Assembly: GCA_017621205.1 (NCBI GenBank)
Contig: JAGATQ010000026.1
Span: 1-48,779 of the forward strand
Direction of reading: 5' to 3'
DNA length: 48,779 nucleotides
Origin: Lachnospira sp.
GTDB lineage: Bacteria; Bacillota; Clostridia; Lachnospirales; Lachnospiraceae
Under the pieces are notes generated by a model. The model was not told the DNA's origin and searched no databases. It saw nothing but the letters and a program-made list of their open reading frames with translations. Shown piece after piece: positions 33,505-41,167 of the stretch. Made by a program: the position numbers and the translations under genes. Every line of letters begins with the position of its first letter. The stretch's first letter is position 1.

Positions 33505-34560
33505 ATGAAGTTTATCAAAGAAAATGGCAAGGGGCTTCTGCTATGTCTTGTGATAGCCCTTCCGTCATGTTTATTAGGACTGCGGTTTCCAATTGTCGGT
33601 GGTGCGGTTATTGCGATTATCGCAGGAATGATTATTAATTTATTTATTAAGGATTGGACAGGTTTAGAGAGTGGGATTAAATTTACCTCTAAGAAAATAT
33701 TGCAGTGGGCAGTTGTATTGCTGGGCTTTGGTCTGAACTTGAATGTCATTGCCAAAACGGGTTTGCAATCGCTTCCCATTATTATCTGCACAATTGCAGT
33801 TTCCCTAATTATTGCATTTCTGCTTCATAAATGGATGCGTATTCCAGAGAAAATCTCCATATTGGTTGGTGTTGGTTCTTCCATATGTGGAGGTTCTGCT
33901 GTTGCGGCGACTGCTCCGGTCATTGACGCAGATGATGAAGAGGTGGCACAGGCAATTTCGGTTATCTTCTTTTTTAATGTGTTAGCAGCTATTATCTTTC
34001 CAGCCTTTGGTAACTTGATTGGATTTGATACGACGTCAGGAGAAGCCTTTGGTATATTTGCAGGGACGGCAGTGAATGATACTTCCTCTGTCACGGCGGC
34101 AGCCAGTACATGGGACAGTATGTTTGATTTAGGCTCTGCCACTCTCGATAAGGCTGTGACAGTGAAGCTGACGAGAACGCTTGCCATCATCCCGATTACC
34201 TTGGTGCTTGCCGTTATGCGTACACGCAAGGAAAAGCATAAGGAGGGAAGTAATGTAAGCATAAAGAGTATCTTTCCATTTTTTATACTATATTTTATTG
34301 GTGCATCGGTAATCACGACAATTACCTATACTATTTTTCAGGATGGTTCTGCCGGATATCAGGTGGCAAGTACAATTTTTTCCACTTTAAAGGAAGTTAG
34401 TAAATTTTTTATTGTGTTAGCAATGGCAGCTATTGGACTGAATACGGATTTGGTTAAGTTAATTAAGACTGGTGGTAAACCGATTTTGATGGGACTTTGC
34501 TGCTGGGTTGGGATTACAGGAGTGAGTCTTGTTGTACAGCACTTAATGCACATCTGGTAG
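33505..34560 (+). CDS. YeiH/UPF0324-family membrane protein
   Basis: A 351-residue protein with about ten membrane helices. The sequence starts [20 protein letters not shown] and has [14 protein letters not shown] and a [15 protein letters not shown] motif typical of this family, which includes putative sulfate exporters. The substrate of this copy is unknown. GAGGAGATG precedes ATG 33505. Confidence 0.9.
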   Translation: MKFIKENGKGLLLCLVIALPSCLLGLRFPIVGGAVIAIIAGMIINLFIKDWTGLESGIKFTSKKILQWAVVLLGFGLNLNVIAKTGLQSLPIIICTIAVSLIIAFLLHKWMRIPEKISILVGVGSSICGGSAVAATAPVIDADDEEVAQAISVIFFFNVLAAIIFPAFGNLIGFDTTSGEAFGIFAGTAVNDTSSVTAAASTWDSMFDLGSATLDKAVTVKLTRTLAIIPITLVLAVMRTRKEKHKEGSNVSIKSIFPFFILYFIGASVITTITYTIFQDGSAGYQVASTIFSTLKEVSKFFIVLAMAAIGLNTDLVKLIKTGGKPILMGLCCWVGITGVSLVVQHLMHIW

Positions 34561-34709
34561 TTTCTCATAAGAATCTCACATCAATTTCATTTCTTTCGCA
34601 CATCTGTAACATAAAATGAAGAGCGAACATTTGAAACTGTTAAATAGCCTGAGCTATATATTGTATGATGTAGATTCTGGCTGAAACAAACTAGAAATGG
34701 AGTGATTAG
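34561..34709 (+). promoter_or_regulatory. Upstream region of the FN3 protein gene
   Basis: TTGAAA (34631-34636) and TATATA (34655-34660) with an 18-bp spacer are a possible promoter. GGAG stands before ATG 34710. Confidence 0.5.
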
Positions 34710-36452
34710 ATGAGAAGAAGAATAGGGAAATGGAGACGTGCAGTTGCATTTTTGCTAGTGACAGCATTAATGACAGCATATCTGCCTTACAAGGGGGGAC
34801 TGGCAGACAGCGTGTCTGCTTCAGCAGGCAATGGTGAGGCTTCCATTGCTACGAAAAGCGTTTCCGGTGATGGTGGTAATGGAAGTGGCGATGCCTCTGG
34901 TAATGCCAGTAGCAGCACATCGGATGCGACGACAACGACTGCGGTAAGTACTGTTCCGAAACCGGTCACCAAGTTAACGGTTAGCAATCAGACGATGACA
35001 AGTATTACAGTTGGCTGGGATGCCGTAGCAGGAGTAGATGGTTATGTGTTGCAATCCTATAATTACACGACCAGTACATGGGATGCCGTAGATACCATTG
35101 TCACAGATAAAAATGCAGTAAATTACACCTATGTGGTAAATGATTTAAATGCAGGGACGACACACCGGTTCCGTATCTATACTTATATTGGGACGACGGC
35201 AAATGCGTCGCCTGTGGTAAAATCCATAAAAACAGGTTGTAAGCCAGCAGTGCTTTCTGTTGCTGGTGTAAAGGGAGATAAATGTGCCCGGCTCACATGG
35301 AATCCGGTGAATGCAGAAGGCTATTATATATACCAGAAAATGGGGACGGGAGTTTATGAAAAAATTGCTACTATTACAGACCCCAAGCAGAGTAGTTATC
35401 TTGTTAGTGGATTGACCAATGGAAATAGCTACAGTTTTATAATGAAGGCATATGCTATCTTTGCTGCAACAGATGATGGAGTGAGCTATAGCAATACTTT
35501 GGAGGGAGATAATTCCTTGGAGGTGGTTCTTACCCCCAGTGCTGCTAAGAAGACAAGCAGCAGTGCCGCATTGTATTCTAAGGTGAGTACCTTTAAAACA
35601 AGTCCGGCATATAAAACTTATGCATTAGCAAAAAAGATAAATACAAGCAAATGCTTTATTACCCCCGGAGTGACAACGACAAATGTGAATGGAATTAATT
35701 CAGAGAATTTTGTTACAGCCGGAAGTGTATGTGCCAAGACATATTATTTCCTCTCTGCTTATGATACGACCGGAGTGGAAAATTCCGTAATATATGTAAT
35801 GAAACGTTCTACTCACAAATATATTATGACATTGGTACTGCCGAACAAAGAAAAGGTAACGGATATGACCTTTGATGGCAACAATATCTGGATGACTGCA
35901 GGAAGCCAGATTGCCTGTGTGCGATATAAGACGATTACTTCTAAGATATCGACTGGTCTTGATAGTACCAACCTTTCTTACATGAATACCTATACTACAG
36001 TGAGTAATCCTGCATATATGGCATATTATGATGGAGTGCTCTGGGTTGGAAGCTATAGTACTTCCAAGAATTATATGAGTGGTTACCGGATTAGCAGTAA
36101 GACAAGTACGAAGCCTGTATTGACTTATTATAAGAAAATGCAGATGCTTTCCAAGGTGCGTGCAATTGAGATAGATGACTCTGGTTATCTGTATACTATC
36201 CGTGCGGATAAAGTGAAGAAGGGACAGAGCGGTTATATTTCACAAATCAGAAGCTATCTTCCGACATGGAATACGACATCGGGAACGATTAAGAAGAATT
36301 CCAATAAAAAGCTTTGTAAGCTGCCTGCAATGTCATGTGGCGTAAGCTTTTATAACACCTATGCATATATCAATTTTGATTCTGTAAAGGAAGAGGAATG
36401 CAGATATCCGACAGATCGAAGCTGGGCGGTGAAGCTTACAAGCTTACGGTAA
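34710..36452 (+). CDS. Secreted FN3-domain protein, unknown function
   Basis: A 580-residue protein with a signal peptide (about 1-32, cleavage near SVSASA), a Ser/Gly/Thr-rich linker, two fibronectin type III domains (about 86-175 and 178-275) and a C-terminal half (280-580) with motifs such as MTFDGNNIWMTAGSQIA and YDGVLWVGSYS that suggest a beta-propeller. No anchor or catalytic motif was found. It resembles other Lachnospiraceae secreted proteins. A strong terminator follows. Confidence 0.75.
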   Translation: MRRRIGKWRRAVAFLLVTALMTAYLPYKGGLADSVSASAGNGEASIATKSVSGDGGNGSGDASGNASSSTSDATTTTAVSTVPKPVTKLTVSNQTMTSITVGWDAVAGVDGYVLQSYNYTTSTWDAVDTIVTDKNAVNYTYVVNDLNAGTTHRFRIYTYIGTTANASPVVKSIKTGCKPAVLSVAGVKGDKCARLTWNPVNAEGYYIYQKMGTGVYEKIATITDPKQSSYLVSGLTNGNSYSFIMKAYAIFAATDDGVSYSNTLEGDNSLEVVLTPSAAKKTSSSAALYSKVSTFKTSPAYKTYALAKKINTSKCFITPGVTTTNVNGINSENFVTAGSVCAKTYYFLSAYDTTGVENSVIYVMKRSTHKYIMTLVLPNKEKVTDMTFDGNNIWMTAGSQIACVRYKTITSKISTGLDSTNLSYMNTYTTVSNPAYMAYYDGVLWVGSYSTSKNYMSGYRISSKTSTKPVLTYYKKMQMLSKVRAIEIDDSGYLYTIRADKVKKGQSGYISQIRSYLPTWNTTSGTIKKNSNKKLCKLPAMSCGVSFYNTYAYINFDSVKEEECRYPTDRSWAVKLTSLR

Positions 36453-36481
36453 ATTAGCTCAATAAATAGGGGACATAATAG

Positions 36482-36520
36482 AAGCTGTGCACGAGGGATT
36501 CGTGTGCAGCTTTTTTTTAT
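36482..36520 (+). terminator. Intrinsic terminator of the FN3 gene
   Basis: AAGCTGTGCACGA pairs with TCGTGTGCAGCTT (two G-U pairs) around GGGAT, followed by T8. Confidence 0.92.
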
Positions 36521-36695
36521 GATAGCGTAATTTTATAGTTTATTCATGAGAAATTAAAGATAAGAAAACGAAATAAAAGGAATTTAATTTCTTGATGTTA
36601 TTATATTGTTAGCAACTCAATAAAAGTGTCGTAAAACTAAATATAAATTCAATAATAGAAGCTGGTATCATTACTGCTTTTCCGATATAGAATAA

Positions 36696-36935
36696 TCAGA
36701 TTGATAAGTCCTGCCTACACCAACCAACGACAAAATCCATTAAATCCATCAAGACATCCTTTGCCTTAAAGTCACATTGATTTTTTATTTTTTCTAAATT
36801 TTTTAACATACTATCTTTATCCATTCCATGATTTTTAAAGCATATCAAGAATTTTTGAAGAGCAAGTAAATCGTTTGGGTGTTTTTCTATTTCTATGGGT
36901 AATAACTGCAAAAATTTCATATCGGATTCATGCAT
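36696..36935 (-). CDS. Small acidic/basic cytoplasmic protein, hypothetical
   Basis: A 79-residue frame whose composition is protein-like (KHPNDLLALQKFLICFKNHG, then NLEKIKNQCDFKAKDVLMD). Upstream of the first ATG the frame stays open for about 16 more codons that also look coding (KWCVRIDWNS), but no start codon is in it and no good ribosome site is present. It may be a gene with a lost start, or a remnant. A role as immunity-type protein cannot be shown. Confidence 0.4.
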   Translation of the reverse strand: MHESDMKFLQLLPIEIEKHPNDLLALQKFLICFKNHGMDKDSMLKNLEKIKNQCDFKAKDVLMDLMDFVVGWCRQDLSI

Positions 36936-37190
36936 AAGACTATTCCAATCAATACGAACACACCATTTTACATTCCACCTTATTTAGGTGAAATGAGGAG
37001 CATTTCACTGTCCCACACTTCATTACGCCTATACTGTTAGTTTGAATTAAAATTGTTTAGAACCGTCAGTTGCAGATATTCTGTAACAGGCGTTTATCCA
37101 TACTGCGTCAAAATAGCCGTATACGATATACAGAAACAAAAAATTCAGTTGCACTGCTATCAATTGATTAGTATAATAAGGAGTAGAAAT
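36936..37190. other. Intergenic, two mutually exclusive hairpins
   Basis: CACCT-TATTT-AGGTG (36976-36990) and GTGAAATG-AGGAG-CATTTCAC (36988-37008) share bases, so only one can form at a time. No gene was seen. Confidence 0.45.
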
Positions 37191-37460
37191 ATGAGCAAAA
37201 CAACAGAACAAATATAATCTTCCTAAGCGAAGCAGATACTATCAGGGAATGATAGACTTAAACCTGCTAGAGCCGGGGGGATGATTATAATAAGCTCGCA
37301 AGACAGAGAGAAATATCGGGAAGGCTTAGAGCAGGCATACGTTATTCATTTAAACAGGCATTAATATGGTGCAAACATACAAACGGCTATGGAAGATATA
37401 ATGACGGATTATGATATGACAGAAGAACAGGTGAAAGCGATTCTGGATAAGGAGGAGTAG
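37191..37460 (+). pseudogene. Decayed Rpn-type PD-(D/E)XK nuclease/transposase remnant
   Basis: GGAG precedes ATG 37191 (MSKTTE), then the frame breaks. A +1 frame gives LPKRSRYYQGMIDLNLLEPG, which resembles the LPKRSRFYQSSID region of Rpn/PDDEXK_2 proteins. A further frameshift in a run of six G leads to DDYNKL, REKYREGLEQAY, a TAA, and then AMEDIMTDYDMTEEQVKAIL ending in EE-stop at 37460. So at least two frameshifts, one stop and a large internal deletion (~270 bases remain) are present. Confidence 0.7.
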
Positions 37461-37513
37461 TAAAGCGTCGGTAAATTAACGCAATAGATAAGAAAATATA
37501 GGAGGTATATTTA

Positions 37514-38332
37514 ATGAATGAGAATTTACAGTATATTGTTGATAATCTTGATATTATAAGACAGTTGTATGACAAGGAAGTAATAATTTCTGTTATGGAT
37601 AAGGACAAGGTCGTGCGGGGATTTTCGCTTCCGGATGGAATGCCGCCACAGTCAGAGGTTGGTTCTGTATTTGAAGATCCAAGTGGAATTCTTGACGAGG
37701 TTATTGCCAAGGGGATTACAAAACATAATTATCTGCCTAAAGAGGTCATGGGATTTCCAATTGAAGGTAATTTAGTTCCAATTAAAGATAATGGGCAGGT
37801 GGTAGGCTGTGTAATCTGTTCTTATTCTGTGGAGGATAAAGAAAAGGTCAAGGATATTGCAGCAAGATTTCAGGAATCCATTCAGGAGATTGACAATTCT
37901 ATTCAGGATGTAGTTGGTGGAATTGAGAATTTATTTAGTATGCTGACGAATATGAATAAGATGACTACCGATGTAGAACAGGATGTTAATGGAGCAGCAG
38001 GCGTTGTTAATAAAATCAGCAGCAATGCTTCTCATTCCAATATACTTGCGCTGAATGCTTCGATTGAGGCAGCACGAAGTGGAGAAGCGGGTAGGGGATT
38101 TGCGGTTGTTGCTACAGAAATGGGGAAGCTGGCAAAGGATAGTGGCAGTTCCGCAACAGAGATAAAGACAACCTTGTCTGTAATTGTAAGTCATCTGGAA
38201 GCCATTACAGATTCTATTAAAGAAGCGAATGATGTGGCAAAGAGTTATATGGATAGTATAAGCTCCATCAAAACGATACTGGAACAGACGATTTCAATTG
38301 CGTGTGAGCTGGAGAATGATATCAAATTATAA
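37514..38332 (+). CDS. Soluble methyl-accepting chemotaxis-type protein, short
   Basis: A 272-residue protein without membrane segments. Residues 1-110 are a PAS/sensor-like domain and residues 120-270 are a shortened MCP signalling coil with the tip motif [20 protein letters not shown] (178-197). The hairpin is shorter than in normal receptors. It probably senses a cytoplasmic cue and may act on a kinase elsewhere; no other chemotaxis genes are adjacent. AGGAGG precedes ATG 37514. Confidence 0.85.
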   Translation: MNENLQYIVDNLDIIRQLYDKEVIISVMDKDKVVRGFSLPDGMPPQSEVGSVFEDPSGILDEVIAKGITKHNYLPKEVMGFPIEGNLVPIKDNGQVVGCVICSYSVEDKEKVKDIAARFQESIQEIDNSIQDVVGGIENLFSMLTNMNKMTTDVEQDVNGAAGVVNKISSNASHSNILALNASIEAARSGEAGRGFAVVATEMGKLAKDSGSSATEIKTTLSVIVSHLEAITDSIKEANDVAKSYMDSISSIKTILEQTISIACELENDIKL

Positions 38333-38365
38333 GCGTATAACCAATGACATGATGAAAATAAAAAA

Positions 38366-38410
38366 CGAACCTCCGAAGCAATTGTATTATTGAAACGGAG
38401 GTTTGTTTTT
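38366..38410. terminator. Bidirectional terminator
   Basis: AACCTCCG (38368-38375) and CGGAGGTT (38396-38403) with T-rich tracts on both strands (TTTGTTTTT on plus, CGTTTTTTATTTT on minus). It ends the MCP gene and the hemolysin III gene. Confidence 0.85.
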
Positions 38411-38450
38411 GTCTGTTATATTTGTGTAACCGGATAGATGGTTTTATTTC

Positions 38451-39122
38451 TTATGCAATCCCATACATTACCACAAAGTGACACACACTTCCTGCCATTA
38501 CAAACAGGTGAAATATCTCATGGGTTCCGAAATTCTGGTGCTTACTATTAAACAGTGGAAGCTTTAATGCATAAATTACACCACCAATGGTATAAATGAT
38601 TCCTCCGGCAAGCAGCCATCCAAGACCGCTTTTGGAAAGTCCGGCAACGAGAGGAGAAAATGCCAGAACACAGGTCCAGCCAAGCAGGATATATAACACA
38701 GAGGAAAGCCACATAGGGCAGGTAATCCAGCACATTTTGAATATAATTCCAAGAATGGCGATAGACCATACCAGCGATAATAGCAGAATTCCTGTTTTAC
38801 CTTTTAAAACGATCAGACAGATTGGTGTATAGGAGCCGGCAATCAAAATATAAATCATAGCATGGTCGAGCTTTCTAAGCACCTTATTCACCCGTTCGGA
38901 AATATCCAGAGAGTGGTATGTGGTGCTTGCGGCGTACAATAAAATCATGCTTACAATGAAAATGACTAAGGATGCGGTATGTACCCCGCTTCCTTCTCCA
39001 TGGTAAGACTTTAAAATTAGCGGCATAGCAGCAAACATCGCCATAAGCATACCGATAAAATGGGTAATCGCACTTCCCGGGTCTTTTAGTTTTCTTTTAT
39101 TCTGAGATGTGTTAAAATTCAT
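38451..39122 (-). CDS. trhA: Hemolysin III / AdipoR-like membrane protein
   Basis: A 223-residue protein with seven membrane segments. Conserved motifs: PGSAITHFIG, STTYHSLD, LDHAMIYILIAGSYTP and the C-terminal HEIFHLFVMAG with HxxxH, characteristic of the AdipoR/hemolysin III (YqfA, TrhA) family. These proteins alter membrane lipid homeostasis; older reports of haemolysis came from Bacillus cereus. AAGGAGG is nine bases before ATG 39122. Confidence 0.9.
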   Translation of the reverse strand: MNFNTSQNKRKLKDPGSAITHFIGMLMAMFAAMPLILKSYHGEGSGVHTASLVIFIVSMILLYAASTTYHSLDISERVNKVLRKLDHAMIYILIAGSYTPICLIVLKGKTGILLLSLVWSIAILGIIFKMCWITCPMWLSSVLYILLGWTCVLAFSPLVAGLSKSGLGWLLAGGIIYTIGGVIYALKLPLFNSKHQNFGTHEIFHLFVMAGSVCHFVVMYGIA

Positions 39123-39167
39123 AATGATAACCTCCTTATAAAATATGTAATAATTTAGGCTTGCAAA

Positions 39168-39204
39168 GTAAGTATTCGACGATTGAATCGTCTTGATTAC
39201 TTAC
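39168..39204 (-). promoter_or_regulatory. Hairpin in the leader of trhA
   Basis: GTAAGTA...TACTTAC and an inner GACGATT-G-AATCGTC form a nested dyad with a short mismatch. It lies 45-80 bases before the trhA start. It could be an operator or an RNA hairpin. Confidence 0.5.
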
Positions 39205-39289
39205 ACAATAATAGTATTTCCAGATAGTTTAGAAATATCTATTATATAATTATGTAAAACTTGTAAAATAGTTATTGTAATTATTACAT

Positions 39290-39306
39290 GTAGTTTTGAA
39301 AACTAC
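39290..39306. repeat. Perfect 8-bp palindrome
   Basis: GTAGTTTT-G-AAAACTAC, in the intergenic region between trhA and the glycosyltransferase gene. It may be an operator; no regulator is known. Confidence 0.45.
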
Positions 39307-39411
39307 GTTGTCTGTATTCAAATACTACCACATATTTTTGAGGATTGCAAGGGAAAATAATAATATTTTTTTAATTTAAATAAAAATAATTAGAGCAGGG
39401 AGTGTTGTAGA

Positions 39412-40593
39412 ATGAATCGGTGGAAGAACCAAAGAACACGTATAATAGAAAACCAAGGTATTGTCATGGCAGAAACAAAGTTGTCAAGGCAGAACAAATC
39501 AGGTGCTATGGCGAAGTGTTGTAAGGATCATATAGAGCAAGCTTCTGTCGTGATTTTACTATCGACCTATAATGCAGAAGAGTATTTGAGGGAACAGCTT
39601 GACAGTCTGCTGGCACAGACAGAGACAGACTGGAGACTTGTTGTGCGGGATGATGGTTCACAGGATAATACACTTGCTATATTAGAGGAATATGCAGGAC
39701 AATACCACCAAATTTCTTATTATAGTGGTGAGAATATGGGGGCAAAGGATAGTTTTTTTGACTTGATAAAAAAGATTCAAGGTGGACAGTTTGACTATGT
39801 TGCTTTTTGTGATCAGGATGATTACTGGCTGCCGGAAAAGCTTAGCCGGGCAATAGAGCTGTTAACTCAATTTTCAACGGGAGAAATGAAAGAAGAGATG
39901 CAGGAGGATTTAGAAAATGAATTACCATTGCTGTATTGTGGCAAACCACAGCTTGTGGATAAAGAACTTTCTTTTATACAAGAAAAAATAAAACGTGAGA
40001 TTCGGCCGGGCTTTGCCAATGCTTTGGTGGAAAATATTGTCACAGGCTGTACGACAGTGATAAACCGAAGTATGTATGAGATGCTGCTTAAGCTCCTTCC
40101 TGAATATTGTATTATGCATGACTGGTGGATGTATTTGGTCGCAAGCTGTTTTGGTAAGGTGCTTTATGATGAGAAGCCAACAATATATTACCGGCAGCAT
40201 GGCCATAATGTGATGGGAATTGATGAAAGCCGGACAGCGGAGCTAAAGCATCGTGTCCAGAAATACAAAAGCCGTAAAAGTAACATCCTAATGCAGGCTG
40301 AGGAATTTCTGCGGCTGGTAAAAAAACAGGGAAAAGGACAGAATGGATATGGGAATGTATCTTCTTCCCATTATAAAGAACAAGTTCATCTTACAGTGCA
40401 TGAAGTAGAAGATGCGGTAATCAGGGTAAGCAGAAAAGAAGCAGTAAATGCCAGTTTGAAACGGGCATATTTAGTAGCGAATTATAAGAAAGCGGGCAAT
40501 CGGTTACGCCTTGCATTTGGTAAAGTAATGTACCGACAGCGGAAAATGGATGATGTTATTTTCCGGATATTATTTTTGTTTGGATTGCGGTAG
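39412..40593 (+). CDS. Family 2 glycosyltransferase, rhamnosyltransferase-like
   Basis: A 393-residue GT-A fold enzyme. VVILLSTYNAEEYLREQLDS starts the nucleotide-sugar domain, RDDGSQDNT is the first conserved motif, FCDQDDYW is the DXD-like motif and HDWWMY sits in the acceptor loop. This matches the WbbL/rhamnosyltransferase type of GT2 proteins that build surface polysaccharides. No transport or polymerase genes are adjacent. The start at ATG 39412 follows AGGGAG; residues 1-45 before the domain are poorly conserved. Confidence 0.85.
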   Translation: MNRWKNQRTRIIENQGIVMAETKLSRQNKSGAMAKCCKDHIEQASVVILLSTYNAEEYLREQLDSLLAQTETDWRLVVRDDGSQDNTLAILEEYAGQYHQISYYSGENMGAKDSFFDLIKKIQGGQFDYVAFCDQDDYWLPEKLSRAIELLTQFSTGEMKEEMQEDLENELPLLYCGKPQLVDKELSFIQEKIKREIRPGFANALVENIVTGCTTVINRSMYEMLLKLLPEYCIMHDWWMYLVASCFGKVLYDEKPTIYYRQHGHNVMGIDESRTAELKHRVQKYKSRKSNILMQAEEFLRLVKKQGKGQNGYGNVSSSHYKEQVHLTVHEVEDAVIRVSRKEAVNASLKRAYLVANYKKAGNRLRLAFGKVMYRQRKMDDVIFRILFLFGLR

Positions 40594-40619
40594 AAGTCAA
40601 GGGATTTTTTTCTTGACTT
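40594..40619 (+). terminator. Hairpin after the glycosyltransferase gene
   Basis: AAGTCAAG and CTTGACTT form an 8-bp stem. The T run lies in the loop, not after the stem, and the 3' arm is shared with the -35 box of the next promoter. A terminator role is uncertain. Confidence 0.35.
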
Positions 40620-40641
40620 GGCAGGTCTAATGTGTTAGACT
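40613..40641 (+). promoter_or_regulatory. Promoter of the BlaI/BlaR1-type pair
   Basis: TTGACT (40613-40618) and TAGACT (40636-40641) with a 17-bp spacer. The first operator overlaps the spacer and the -10 box. Confidence 0.7.
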
Positions 40642-40667
40642 CCTTTTGTAGGACTAATGCATTAGAC
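40625..40667. promoter_or_regulatory. Twin operators for the BlaI-type repressor
   Basis: GTCTAATGTGTTAGAC (40625-40640) and GACTAATGCATTAGAC (40652-40667) are 16-bp palindromes with the same CTAATG-N2-like core, centres 27 bp apart. BlaI/MecI repressors usually bind such paired dyads, although the sequence differs from the well-known TACA/TGTA operators. Confidence 0.75.
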
Positions 40668-40805
40668 CTTTTTTGATAATCTCATATAATATTGCGGAGC
40701 AAGGACAAGCAAGTGAATTTTTATTGCACTACAATGAGAATGTTAATGATGGATATGGTTCACAATTACAAAAAGAGTTACCTGTTAGAAGGGAGGAAAC
40801 TACGC

Positions 40806-41165
40806 ATGGATACACCGAAGGTATTTGAAAGTGAATATCGTTTTTTGGAAATTTTATGGGAGAGAGAGCCGGTAAACAGCAGTGAGCTGGTAAGACTTTG
40901 CAATGAGCGGCTGGAATGGAAGAAGTCTACGACTTACACAGTGATTAAGAGATTGTCAGAGAGGGGAGTTGTGAAATCAGAGCAGGCGGTGGTGACTTCC
41001 TTATATAGCAGGGAACAGCTTATGATTGCCCAGAGCAGAGAGTTTGTAGAGAAGAATTTCGGGGGAAAGCTGCCACAGTTTGTAGCAGCCTTTGCCAAGG
41101 GAGGAAAGCTTGATAAGAAGGAGATTGAGGAGTTAAAGCAATTAATTAATGAGATGGAGGTGTAA
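40806..41165 (+). CDS. BlaI/MecI-family transcriptional repressor
   Basis: A 119-residue winged-helix repressor: SEYRFLEILWEREPVNSSEL and WKKSTTYTVIKRLSERGVV are the conserved helices. The C-terminal part (about 80-119) carries the dimer and cleavage region (FVEKNFGGKLPQFVAAF). Removal of the repressor follows signalling by the membrane peptidase encoded 3 bp downstream. ATG 40806 was chosen because GGGAGG lies upstream. Confidence 0.9.
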   Translation: MDTPKVFESEYRFLEILWEREPVNSSELVRLCNERLEWKKSTTYTVIKRLSERGVVKSEQAVVTSLYSREQLMIAQSREFVEKNFGGKLPQFVAAFAKGGKLDKKEIEELKQLINEMEV

Positions 41166-41167
41166 GT

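Noticed and set aside
36936..37190. Prophage or toxin-antitoxin remnant
   Set aside because: No integrase, structural or toxin motif was found; only short hairpins.
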